In this document: positions 16,062 through 25,400 of the stretch, piece by piece
Layout of the letters: every line of letters begins with the position of its first letter
Numbering within the stretch: position 1 is the first letter of the stretch
Origin: an uncultured Clostridia bacterium
Lineage (GTDB): Bacteria > Bacillota > Clostridia > Christensenellales > Borkfalkiaceae
NCBI GenBank assembly: GCA_947631195.1
Contig: CANRKK010000014.1
Span: 1-46,864 of the forward strand
DNA: 46,864 nt
Reading direction: 5' to 3'
The notes under the pieces: model-generated
Seen by the model: only the letters and a program-made list of their open reading frames with translations
What the model was told of the DNA's origin: nothing
The model's database searches: none
Position numbers and translations under genes: made by a program

Positions 16062-17411
16062 CTATTTTTTCAAAATTATATTTTTAATGTCGTCCACGTC
16101 CTTGGCGATTTTATCGTTGACCCTCGTCATTTCTTCTATCTTGTCGCGGGAGTGGATAATGGTCGTGTGGTCGCGCCCGCCGAGTATCTTTCCTATGGAA
16201 ATTAAGGGGAGGGACAGCAAATCGCACATAAGATAGCAACAGATCTGCCTCGGTATAACTATCTCTTTCTTTTTGCTCTTGCCCGTAAGGTCGGCTTTGG
16301 AAATTCTGTAATATGCCGCCACGGCGGAGATGATGTTGTCGGGCGTTATCTCTTCGTTGCCCTCCGAAACGGCCTCCGACAGCGCGCTCTTTGCCAAATC
16401 GGCGGTTATCGCCACTTCGTGCAGTTTGGCGGCAAATATAACTTTTGAAAGCCTGCCCTCGAGCGTTCTCACGTCGTCGCCCGAATCCTGCGCCAAAAAT
16501 TCCAGCACTTCCTCGGGCACGAGGCACTTCTTTTCAAATGCCTTGCGCTTCAGAATGGCTATCTTGTCCTCGTAGGTCGGCGGAAGCACGTCGTACGTCA
16601 GCCCCGCCTGGAACCTCGTCCTCAACCTGTCCTCGAGGGCCTCGAGCTCCTTGGGGTGTCGGTCGGAGGAGATAACTATCTGCTTGCCTTTGGAAATGAG
16701 TTCGTTAAAGGTATGGAAAAATTCCTCCTGCACGGCCTTTTTATTCGCAATAAACTGTATGTCGTCTATAATCAGCACGTCCGCGCTGCGGTAGTGGTGG
16801 CGGAGCTTGCTGCCCCTGTCGCGCGCGTCGGGTCCGCGGCTCGTAAACATCGTGTCGATAATTTCGTTTACGAACTGTTCGCAGGTGACGTATATCACTT
16901 TAAGGTTGGGTTTATCCGCCAAAATCTTGTTTGCAATCGCCTGCAGCAGGTGGGTCTTGCCGAGGCCCGTCCCGCCGTAGATAAACAGGGGATTATAAAT
17001 TCCCGCAGGTTCGTTGGCGACGGCCAAAGCGGCGGCGTGCACTATCTCGTTGTTTTTGCACACAACGTAGCTGTCAAACGTGTACCGCTTGTCAATATTT
17101 GCGGGCGCGGCGATTTCGTCGTCCTCGTCGGGCGAATTGTATGCAAATCCCTCGCTGCCCTCAACCCTCAGCCTGAAGTCCGAAAGTCCCACGTCGGCCT
17201 TGATTATTGCCTCGCGCATCTTTTCGGCAAGCGTATTGGTTATGTATTTTGCAAAACTTTCGGTGGGCGTTTCCAACACTATATATCTGCCGTCTATATC
17301 CACCGGCGTAAGTTTTTCTATGTAGGTGGTGTAGCTTATGTGCGACACGAGCTCCTGCATTTTTTCCTTTATGGGGTTGTAAATAAAGTCAAAGTTTCCC
17401 TTTTCTGCCAT
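16062..17411 (-). CDS. dnaA: Chromosomal replication initiator DnaA
   Basis: Binds DnaA boxes and melts the origin. The 449-residue protein has all four domains: domain I (1-85), a short acidic linker, the AAA+ domain with Walker A GGTGLGKT near 145 and Walker B VLIIDDIQF near 209, and the domain IV helix-turn-helix with the DnaA signature GGRDHTTIIHSRDKI near 418. It is transcribed away from recF, with 115 bp between them. The classical Bacillota order dnaA-dnaN-recF is broken: dnaN is absent. I found no cluster of TTATCCACA boxes nearby, so the origin is probably not in this gap. Confidence 0.97.
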   Translation of the reverse strand: MAEKGNFDFIYNPIKEKMQELVSHISYTTYIEKLTPVDIDGRYIVLETPTESFAKYITNTLAEKMREAIIKADVGLSDFRLRVEGSEGFAYNSPDEDDEIAAPANIDKRYTFDSYVVCKNNEIVHAAALAVANEPAGIYNPLFIYGGTGLGKTHLLQAIANKILADKPNLKVIYVTCEQFVNEIIDTMFTSRGPDARDRGSKLRHHYRSADVLIIDDIQFIANKKAVQEEFFHTFNELISKGKQIVISSDRHPKELEALEDRLRTRFQAGLTYDVLPPTYEDKIAILKRKAFEKKCLVPEEVLEFLAQDSGDDVRTLEGRLSKVIFAAKLHEVAITADLAKSALSEAVSEGNEEITPDNIISAVAAYYRISKADLTGKSKKKEIVIPRQICCYLMCDLLSLPLISIGKILGGRDHTTIIHSRDKIEEMTRVNDKIAKDVDDIKNIILKK

Positions 17412-17427
17412 AACGGGTCAAATATCC

Positions 17428-17490
17428 TTTGAATTTTTGATTTTTTTTGATATAATAGTGTTTACCAGAATGCCTGATATCAATTATAAT
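17428..17490 (+). promoter_or_regulatory. Two tandem sigma-A promoter candidates for recF
   Basis: First, TTTGAA (17428-17433), 17 bp, TATAAT (17451-17456). Second, TTACCA (17462-17467), 17 bp, TATAAT (17485-17490). recF starts at 17527. The divergent dnaA promoter must lie in the same 115 bp, but I see no convincing pair of boxes for it on the minus strand. Confidence 0.55.
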
Positions 17491-17526
17491 ACAAAAAACG
17501 TTTAAAATAAAGTATTTTCACGAAAA

Positions 17527-18612
17527 ATGCGCATAAAAAATTTGAATTTAAAAAATTTCAGAAATTATTTCTCGGAAACGATAATTTTCGGCAGCGGGCT
17601 CAACGTGCTCTACGGCAAAAACGCGCAGGGCAAAACCAACTGCGCCGAAGCCGTCTACTATCTCTGCACGGGCACTTCGCCGCGCGCCAAGCGCGACAAG
17701 CAGCTTATAAGGCGGGGCGAGGAATACGCGGAAATTTCCGCCGAGGCCGAGGGCAGATACGGCGGCGTGGAGATATATGCGAAAATCACCGAGAACGGCA
17801 GGGAAATCAGGGTCAACGGCAACAAAATCACCCGCAACGCCGACATTTTGGGCAACCTTTTCGCCGTGTTTTTCTCCCCGCACGAACTCCGCCTCATACA
17901 GGACGGTCCCGACGAGAGGAGGCGGTTTTTAAACGTCTCCATCTCCCAGCTGTCCCGCCCGTACTACATCGCGCTCGTCCGCTACAACCGCATTTTGGAG
18001 CAGCGCAACAACCTCCTCAAAGAGAAAAATCTCAATACAGTCTACGATTTATTGCCCGTGTGGGACGAAGAACTCTGCAAATATGCCGCCACGATAGCCC
18101 GCCAACGCGCCGACTTCATCACCCGCCTCGCACCCGTCGCGGCGGAATTCCACTCAAAGCTCACCGACGGCGCGGAAAATCTCAAAGTCTCCCCCGAAAA
18201 AAAATATGCGGGCGACGAGGAGGAGCTTAAAAAGCGGCTCTTCAACGAGCTTTCAAACAACTACGACCGCGACATAAGGCTGGGCTACACCGCCTCGGGG
18301 CCCCACCGCGACGACATCGACATCGAGATAGACGGCGCCGACGCCAAACTGTATGCCTCGCAGGGGCAGACGCGCACGGCCGCCCTCGCCATAAAACTTG
18401 CCGAAGTTGAAATTTTTAAGGAGCTTTCGGGCGAATATCCCGTCCTTGTGCTTGACGACGTCATGAGCGAACTCGATCTGCCCCGCCGCAAAAAAATCGC
18501 GCAGCTTTCGGGCGACCGCCAGACGATAATAACCTGCACGCACGCCGAAAGGGCGCTGTACGGGTTGGAAACAACGAAGATAAAGATAGAGGGAGGCAAA
18601 GTAAAGAGATGA
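17527..18612 (+). CDS. recF: DNA replication and repair protein RecF
   Basis: SMC-like ATPase that loads RecA onto gapped DNA at stalled forks. The 361-residue length is normal. It begins MRIKNLNLKNFRNY, with Walker A GKNAQGKTN near residue 30, the family segment SPHELRLIQDGPDERRRFLN near 117, the signature YASQGQTRTAALAI near 278 and Walker B PVLVLDDVMSELD near 303. Its stop overlaps the start of the PHP gene (ATGA), so the two are translationally coupled. Confidence 0.96.
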   Translation: MRIKNLNLKNFRNYFSETIIFGSGLNVLYGKNAQGKTNCAEAVYYLCTGTSPRAKRDKQLIRRGEEYAEISAEAEGRYGGVEIYAKITENGREIRVNGNKITRNADILGNLFAVFFSPHELRLIQDGPDERRRFLNVSISQLSRPYYIALVRYNRILEQRNNLLKEKNLNTVYDLLPVWDEELCKYAATIARQRADFITRLAPVAAEFHSKLTDGAENLKVSPEKKYAGDEEELKKRLFNELSNNYDRDIRLGYTASGPHRDDIDIEIDGADAKLYASQGQTRTAALAIKLAEVEIFKELSGEYPVLVLDDVMSELDLPRRKKIAQLSGDRQTIITCTHAERALYGLETTKIKIEGGKVKR

Positions 18613-19439
18613 CCGCCGATATGCACGTCCACACCTTGGCTTCGGACGGACTTTTCACCCTCGGAGAGGTGGCGGCTCTGGCAAAGGCGGCAGGGCTTTC
18701 AATGGTTGTCGTAACCGACCACGATACTGCCGCAAACAGCGAAAAAGTCAACACGGTCTGCCAAAACAGCGGCCTTAAGACGGTCAACGGCATTGAAATT
18801 TCCGCCTACGTCGGCGACGTGAAGATTCACACCCTCGGCTATGGTTTCGACCCTTCGAACGCAGATTTCGCCGGCCTTTTGGCGGCCTTGCGTGAGGGCT
18901 CTTTCCGCCGCACGGAGGACATAATCCGCAAGCTCAACGGAATGGGCTTTAAGATCGCGTTCGGGGACGCGGCCGCGGAGAGGGCGGACGACAGGACCCC
19001 GATACACGCCATGCACATTGCCCGCGCGGCGGTAAGGAAGGGATATTCGAACGACCCCATCGCCTTTTATATGGAAAACATGATGTACGGCAGGGAGGGG
19101 TTTTCCAATATTTGCCGTCCCACGCCCGAGCAGGCCATAGAAGTCATAAATTCCGCGGGCGGGCTGGCGGTGATAGCCCATCCGGGGCGCATCGACCTTT
19201 CTTCCGCCGACAGATACAAACTGATTTCCCGCCTCGTTCCGGCAGGGCTCGGCGGCATAGAAGCCGTGTATTCTGCGCATACTGATGAACAAACGGCATA
19301 CTTTAGGGAGATTGCAAAAGAATTCGGACTTTTTGTTACGGGCGGCTCCGACACGCACTTCGCGGGGGGCAACAGAAGCATAGGCTCGCCCGTTTTCCAA
19401 CCGTCCGACGGGCTCTTGCAAAGGTTAAAAATTTGTTAA
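18609..19439 (+). CDS. PHP-domain phosphoesterase (RnaAM/YciV-like)
   Basis: A PHP metallo-phosphoesterase of 276 residues resembling enzymes that act on short 5'-phosphorylated RNA and nucleoside 3',5'-bisphosphates. Metal-binding motifs are in the family order: DMHVHTLASDG near residue 4, VVTDHDT near 35, NGIEIS near 60, VIAHPGRIDL near 190 and GSDTHF near 244. The ATG overlaps the recF stop by four bases, and its own stop overlaps the TTG start of the VanW gene. The substrate cannot be read from the sequence. Confidence 0.88.
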   Translation: MTADMHVHTLASDGLFTLGEVAALAKAAGLSMVVVTDHDTAANSEKVNTVCQNSGLKTVNGIEISAYVGDVKIHTLGYGFDPSNADFAGLLAALREGSFRRTEDIIRKLNGMGFKIAFGDAAAERADDRTPIHAMHIARAAVRKGYSNDPIAFYMENMMYGREGFSNICRPTPEQAIEVINSAGGLAVIAHPGRIDLSSADRYKLISRLVPAGLGGIEAVYSAHTDEQTAYFREIAKEFGLFVTGGSDTHFAGGNRSIGSPVFQPSDGLLQRLKIC

Positions 19440-20746
19440 ATTTTATTAAAAAACTCAATACGTTCCTACTTTTGTCCGCCGTTTCGGCGGGCTTTATTTT
19501 TTGTTTTTGCGGCTTCGCCAAAGCAGTGCCCGGGGGCGTAAAAGTTAACGGAGCCGAAGTCGGCGGCCTTAGCTACGGCGCGGCGGTTGAACTGCTGCGC
19601 AAGGACGTGGAGGACGGCCTAAAGGGCAAAACGCTCATTATAAACGGCGCAAAAGGGCAATACGTATTCACTTATCCCGAAATTTCATACAAGGACGACT
19701 TCAGGCGCGTGCTCGGCTCGGCAAAGAAAAACGGGGACTACACCGCAGACGTCAGATATTATCTCTGCGGCGTTGACGAAATCATAGCCTCCATCTGCGG
19801 GCAGGAGAGGGTGGAGCGCGCGGAGCCGTACGCAAAATTCAACGCCTCGGGCGAACCGTTCACATACTTTGCGGGCAACGACGGCAAACAGGTCAACGCC
19901 TCCGCGTTAAAAGCCGACATACTCGCCTCCCTCAAGGGCGGTTTTGAGGCCGTGAACGTAAAATATCTCACGGCTTTCCGCCGAACGACATTGCAATCTG
20001 TGCGCCTCTGCACAACTCTTTTGGGGGCTTACACCACCCGCTTCGACCCCTCAAACACAAACCGCGCAAGCAACATCCGCCTTGCCGCCGCCCTGCTGAA
20101 CGGCGTGGTTCTGGATGGCGGAAAAACGCTTTCGTTCAATGATACTGTGGGGGCAAGGCTGCCCGAACGCGGTTTCCGCAAGGCAAAAATAATCGAAAAC
20201 GGAGAGTATGTCGAGGGCGTGGGAGGGGGAGTCTGTCAGGTCAGTACGACCCTGTATAACGCCGCCCTTCTGTCGGGCATGACGGTCACGGAATATCACC
20301 CCCATTCCCTCGCGGTGGGCTACGTCGGACCCTCGCGCGACGCGATGGTGAGCGGCAGCTCCTGCGACTTAAAATTCAAAAATCCCTCGTCCACCCCCGT
20401 GTATATCCGCGCCCGCACGGGCGACGGTTCCGTCACTTTCGAGCTGTACGGCAAGAGCGACGGCGCAAAATATTCCCTGCAAAGCGTTGTTACGGGCTCT
20501 ATTCCTGCGGAAGAGGAGCTGTGCGACGACCCCGCGCAGGTGCGGGAGGGCAAGGACGGGATAATAAGCGAGGGATATCTTTTGATCTCCCGCTCGGGCT
20601 ACGTAAAAAAAATCAAGCTCCGCACCGACCGCTACGCCCCGCAAAAGAGGGTTGCGCTCGCCGAAAATTTATCCCCGCCGCAGGAAAATCTCCCTGCCTT
20701 TGCGCGCGCGAACGATTATAAAAAATTGATTTTCAATATCCAATAA
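19433..20746 (+). CDS. VanW-family protein with signal anchor
   Basis: 437 residues starting at TTG (19433-19435); no ATG is available and AAAGG lies 8 bp upstream. A short basic N-terminus and hydrophobic stretch (about residues 10-30) make a signal peptide or anchor. A repeat-like segment follows (NGAEVGGLSYGAAVELL), matching the putative peptidoglycan-binding domain often fused to VanW. The VanW domain covers about 200-350: TLSFNDTVG, VEGVGGGVCQVSTTLYNAAL and EYHPHS. VanW is named from vancomycin clusters but is common in Clostridia outside them, and no resistance role is implied. A G5-like C-terminal segment follows (KIKLRTDRYAPQ). Confidence 0.9.
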   Translation: MLNFIKKLNTFLLLSAVSAGFIFCFCGFAKAVPGGVKVNGAEVGGLSYGAAVELLRKDVEDGLKGKTLIINGAKGQYVFTYPEISYKDDFRRVLGSAKKNGDYTADVRYYLCGVDEIIASICGQERVERAEPYAKFNASGEPFTYFAGNDGKQVNASALKADILASLKGGFEAVNVKYLTAFRRTTLQSVRLCTTLLGAYTTRFDPSNTNRASNIRLAAALLNGVVLDGGKTLSFNDTVGARLPERGFRKAKIIENGEYVEGVGGGVCQVSTTLYNAALLSGMTVTEYHPHSLAVGYVGPSRDAMVSGSSCDLKFKNPSSTPVYIRARTGDGSVTFELYGKSDGAKYSLQSVVTGSIPAEEELCDDPAQVREGKDGIISEGYLLISRSGYVKKIKLRTDRYAPQKRVALAENLSPPQENLPAFARANDYKKLIFNIQ

Positions 20747-20747
20747 C

Positions 20748-20776
20748 TTGTTTTTTGCAATCGGGTGTGGTATAAT
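20748..20776 (+). promoter_or_regulatory. Sigma-A promoter of the plsX operon
   Basis: TTGTTT (20748-20753), 17 bp, TATAAT (20771-20776). plsX starts 32 bp later behind CGGAG at 20797-20801. There is no clear FapR-type operator. Confidence 0.68.
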
Positions 20777-20808
20777 CTCTTAGTATCAATTAATTTCGGA
20801 GATTATTT

Positions 20809-21846
20809 ATGATTAAAATTCTGCTCGACGCCATGGGCGGCGACAACTCCGTTTCGGTAACGGTAAGCGGCGCGTGCACTGCCTTGAATTCGGACAAGGA
20901 GCTATATTTGATTCTGACAGGCAGAAAGGCCGACATCGAGGCCGAACTTGCCAAATATAAATACGACAAATCCCGTCTTGAAATAGTGGATTGCCCCGAC
21001 GTGATAGATATGAACGATATCCCCACCGAGGCGATCAAGAAAAAGGAATCCTCGCTCGTAACGGCGTACTGGAAGCTCAAAAAGGAGGACGACATCTGCG
21101 CGCTGGTCACGGCGGGCTCAACGGGCGCAACCATAGTGGGCGGCCAGCTCATTTTGGGCAGGATACGCGGCATTAAGCGGCCCGCTCTCTGCCCCGCGAT
21201 ACCCAATTCCCGCGGCGGGTTCACCCTGCTTTGCGACTGCGGAGCCAACGCCGAGTGCAAGCCCGTCATGCTCTGCCAGTTCGCGGTCATGGCCTCCGCC
21301 TACGCGCAGGTCGGTTTCGGCATAAAAAATCCCAAGGTGGGTCTGCTCAACAACGGCACCGAGGAGCACAAGGGCGACCCTCTCCATCAGGAAACCTATA
21401 AATACCTCTCCAAAATGCAAGGTATAAACTTTATAGGCAACGTCGAGGGGCGGGACATAATGATGGGCGACTGCGACGTGGTGGTGTCCGACGGTTTTTC
21501 GGGCAACATAGCCTTGAAGTCCATGGAGGGCTGCGGCAAGCTCGTCATAGACGTCATGAAAAAGGAATTCACCCGCAACCTCGGCTCCAAGCTCGGCTAT
21601 CTCGGCGCAAGGGGAGTGGTTAAGCGGATGCGCGGCCAGCTCGATTTCAACCGTTTCGGCGGCGCGCTGCTGCTCGGCCTCAAAAAGGTGGTGGTAAAGA
21701 GCCACGGCTCCTCCAAGCCCGAAACGATAGCCGCGTCTATTGCAAACGCCGCCCAAATCTACCGCAACGGCCTCGTTCCCGCGGTTGAGGCGCTTCTCGG
21801 GCAAGTGGATCTCGGCTCCCTCATTCCAGCAGAGGAAAACCAATGA
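20809..21846 (+). CDS. plsX: Phosphate acyltransferase PlsX
   Basis: Makes acyl-phosphate from acyl-ACP for phospholipid synthesis, acting at the inner membrane face. The 345-residue length is normal. The N-terminal MIKILLDAMGGDN is diagnostic, with LVTAGSTGATIVGG near residue 103, GLLNNGTEEHKGD near 180 and VSDGFSGNIALK near 228. In many Bacillota, fabD/fabG/acpP separate plsX from rnc; here rnc starts inside the plsX stop (ATGA overlap). Confidence 0.97.
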   Translation: MIKILLDAMGGDNSVSVTVSGACTALNSDKELYLILTGRKADIEAELAKYKYDKSRLEIVDCPDVIDMNDIPTEAIKKKESSLVTAYWKLKKEDDICALVTAGSTGATIVGGQLILGRIRGIKRPALCPAIPNSRGGFTLLCDCGANAECKPVMLCQFAVMASAYAQVGFGIKNPKVGLLNNGTEEHKGDPLHQETYKYLSKMQGINFIGNVEGRDIMMGDCDVVVSDGFSGNIALKSMEGCGKLVIDVMKKEFTRNLGSKLGYLGARGVVKRMRGQLDFNRFGGALLLGLKKVVVKSHGSSKPETIAASIANAAQIYRNGLVPAVEALLGQVDLGSLIPAEENQ

Positions 21847-22469
21847 ATTTTGCGACAGTAGAGGAGAGGCTGGGCTATGCGTTCAAGGATAAACTTCTCC
21901 TGCAGCGCGCTTTGACCCTGCCCTCCGCCAACCGTGAATACAACAACCAGACTTTGGAATTTTTCGGGGACGCCATTTTGGAATTTTTGGTTTCCGAACG
22001 CCTGTATTGCGGCGACAAGAGCGAGGGCGAACTCACCGAACTTCGCAAACTGTACGTCTCAGACAGCGCTCTCGCTCCCGTCTCCGAGGCCCTCGGCCTG
22101 CCCGGATTTTTTATAAAGAGCAAGGGGGACACGGTGCTTAAAAAGTCCGTTCCCTCGGCGTACGAGGCGGTGCTTGCCGCAATCTATCTCGACGGCGGCA
22201 TGGACGCGGCGCGTTCCTTCGTGGACCGCACGCTCGGAATGACGCCCCCCGCCGACCAAAAAAATTACAAGGGCGAATTGCAGGAACTCGTGCAGAGCGG
22301 AGGCGAGCCCCTCCCCGTATATGTGCGGGAAGATATAGGCACCCCCCAAAAGCCGATGTTCCGTTCGTCCGTTACAATTTGCGGACAAGTTTTTACGGGA
22401 GAGGCGCAAAGCGTAAAGCAGGCCGACATGCTCGCCGCCGAAGCCGCCCTCAAATTTTTGAAAAAATAG
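21843..22469 (+). CDS. rnc: Ribonuclease III with altered catalytic motif
   Basis: Double-stranded RNA endonuclease for rRNA and mRNA processing; 208 residues, slightly short. The catalytic domain (1-135) has the signature region LEFFGDAILE with Glu39 and Asp43, and EGELTELR with Glu61. A double-stranded RNA-binding domain follows (NYKGELQELVQSGG to the end). Two usually conserved positions differ: the Glu before LEF (E. coli Glu38) is Gln36, and the Asp of the DxxEA motif (E. coli Asp114) is Ser105 in PSAYEAVLAAIYLD; Glu108 remains. Its position between plsX and smc is the usual one. Activity may be weakened or adapted. Confidence 0.92.
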   Translation: MNFATVEERLGYAFKDKLLLQRALTLPSANREYNNQTLEFFGDAILEFLVSERLYCGDKSEGELTELRKLYVSDSALAPVSEALGLPGFFIKSKGDTVLKKSVPSAYEAVLAAIYLDGGMDAARSFVDRTLGMTPPADQKNYKGELQELVQSGGEPLPVYVREDIGTPQKPMFRSSVTICGQVFTGEAQSVKQADMLAAEAALKFLKK

Positions 22470-22493
22470 TTTTAACAGATTACGGAGTAACTT

Positions 22494-25400
22494 ATGCTCA
22501 CATTCAAACAGATACAACTCGTAGGTTTCAAATCCTTTGCCGATAAAACGGTGATACCGCTCGGCGAGGGCGTAACCTGTATAGTCGGGCCCAACGGGTG
22601 CGGCAAATCTAACGTTGCCGACGCAATCCGCTGGGTTCTCGGCGAACAGTCGGCAAAGATGATGCGCGGCTCGCAGATGATGGACGTCATATTCGGCGGC
22701 ACCGAAAAGAGGCGCATGATGTCCTTTTGCGAGGTCACGCTGACTTTCGACAACACAAACCGCATCTTCGATATCGACTGCGACGAAGTTGAAATGACCC
22801 GCCGGCTCTACCGCGACGGCACCAGCGAATACATACTCAACAAGGAAGTGTCCCGCATGAAAGTTTTAACGGGACTGTTGCACGGCGCGGGCGCGGCCAA
22901 AGAGGGCTATTCGATTATAGGTCAGGGCAGGATAGAGCAGATTATGAACGCCAAGCCCGAGGACAGGCGCTCCATCTTCGAGGAAGCCACGGGCATAGTC
23001 GTTTTCAAGGACAGAAAGGCCGAGGCGGAGCGCAAACTTTCCGCCGCAAAGGACAACCTGTTTGTGTTCAACCAAAGGTTGCAGGAAGTGGAAAGGATAT
23101 TGCCCTCGCAAAAGAAGGCCGCCGAAAACGCGCTCAAATACCGCGACTTATACTCCCAGCTCCGCACGCAGGAGATGAACTTGTACATAGTCCGCCACGA
23201 CAGCGCCGCGGGCGAAAAGGAGATGCTCGCCTCCCAGAGCGCGGCCATAGCCGAGGGATTAAACGCCATCGAGGAGCGCGCGGCCTCCCTCTTGCGCGAA
23301 TATCAGGATTGCCGCGACAAGGTAACGCAGGCCGACATTGACCTGCAGGATCTCAACGACAGAATACGACTCTACGAAGTAAATATAGAGCACAGGAGCG
23401 GCCAGTCGCAGCTCTACACCGAAAAGGCCCGCTCGGTTAAAACGCAGCTTGCCGCCGCTCAGGATGAACTCAGCTATTCGGCAAAGCGCATAGACGAAAT
23501 AGACAAAGAGATCAAGCGTGCCGAGGCCGTCGGCGACCGCACCGCCGAAAGGATAGCGGGCATACAGCAGAGTTGCGAAGCTCTCCGCACGCAGATAAAC
23601 GATCTTACCAAAACCATAGCCGAATACGAATACATGACTGGCGAGCACCGCAAAAAGGTTATGGACGCCTTTAAGGACCTCTCTGAAATACGCCAGAACA
23701 TGGGCTCGCTTTCGGCGCAAAAGGAATTGCTTGCCGAACGTCTTGCCGAGATAGAGGGCGACATGGAAAAAATCCGCGCCCGCAGGGACTCCGCAAGGGA
23801 GGAGTACGCAAACTGCCTGCAAAAGAGCAACGCGCTTTCGGATTTTCTCGGCAACGAGGACGCTCTTTTGGAGGAGGCGCAGGGCAAGGTCGCCGAGGCC
23901 TCGTCGCGCGTGCAGCTTCTTATAAAGCAGGTGTACGACGCCGAAGCGCAGATTTCCTCTATAAATTCCAATCTCGAAACGTACAGGGCCCTGCGCGATA
24001 AATTCGAGGGCTACGTGTATTCGGTTCAAAGGCTGATGGCAAAAAGCCTCACGGATATCGATTTGTCCTCCCGCATAGAGGGGCTTATAGCCGACGTCGT
24101 CTCCTGCGAAAAGGAATACGAAGTCGCCATCGAAACGGCGTTCGGCAATTCCATGCAGAACATAATCACCCGCACCCGCGACGATGCAAAATATCTCATA
24201 GAATATCTCAGGAACACCCGAGGCGGTCAGGTCACTTTCCTGCCGATAGAGGCCATGCGTCCCCACTACGAAAACGACCAGATAAAATCGGCCGCCCGCG
24301 ACAGGGGAGCTATCGGCTATGCCATAAATTTGGTAAAATACGATAAAAAATTCGAAAACGTAATACATAATCTCCTCGGCAACACCCTCGTGGTGGACAA
24401 CATCCAAAACGCCACGCTGATTGCCGCAAGATATCCCCGCGCCTTCAAAATCGTCACTCTCAACGGCGATGTTATAGCGGTTAGCGGCTCCATGTCGGGC
24501 GGCTCCCGCCGCGAAAATTCGGGCAACCTTCTGGCAAACGAAAGGCGGATAAAGGAGCTGGAGGAGAGCCTTGAAATAAAACAGAACTTCCTTGCCCGCT
24601 CCGACGGCAGGCGCGCGGAACTGGAGGCGGCCAAGGAAGAGGCCGACAAAGAGCTTGAAATGCTCAACGCCCGTCTCCAGAACGCAAGGGTGGAGCTGGC
24701 GCAGCTCACCGAAAAGCAGTCCGCGCTGATGCAGGCCCAAACCTCGGCGGAAAGCGAATACGCCGCATACGGCCAGTCCGTCGCCGCCCTCCGCGAAAGG
24801 CTTTCGGGGTTGGACAGCGAGTATTCGGGCGTTAGCCGCGGCGCAAGCGACTTGACCGCCCAGTCCAGCGAGGCCACCGAAAAGATGGACGACATGAGCG
24901 CCCGCTACGACAAGATGATTGCCGAGCGCAACGCGGCGAGCGAAAAGCTCAATTCCTATCTCGTGCAGATAGCTTCGCTCGAGAGCAACGTTAAGGCGGG
25001 GGCCGACAACGTCGCCCGTTTAAACGGCGAGCGCAACTCTCTCACCGATAAAATAAAGCAGATAAACGCAAATATCCCCGCCATACAGGAGGAGATAGAC
25101 GAACTCAACCGTCAGGCCGAGCGCACCGCCCTCACCGCCGAAGAACAGGCGGTGGTAAACGATTTGCGCGCGCGCATAAAGCAGACGGCCGAGGCCAAGT
25201 CCTCCTACAACGAGCGCATCAAGCAGATAGACAGCGAGCGGCTCGACTGCGCCACGCAGCGCGACAAAATGCAGGACAGGCAGCACGCGGTCGAAATGGC
25301 GGTGCTCAAGATAGACAGCGACCTTGAAAATTTGGAGCAGCGCATAAGAGAAGAATACAACGCCGACTACGAGGCCTGCCTCGAATACAAGGTGGAAGAC

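Noticed and set aside
17412-17526. Replication origin between dnaA and recF
   Set aside because: AT-rich but only 115 bp, with no DnaA boxes; it is better explained as a divergent promoter region.
19433-20746. Vancomycin-resistance function for the VanW-family protein
   Set aside because: No vanHAX, vanRS or vanY neighbours; VanW-domain proteins are common in Clostridia without resistance clusters.
23259-24740. 493-codon minus-strand frame opposite smc
   Set aside because: It lies wholly within the smc coiled-coil region; codon bias of the sense gene explains the absence of stops.
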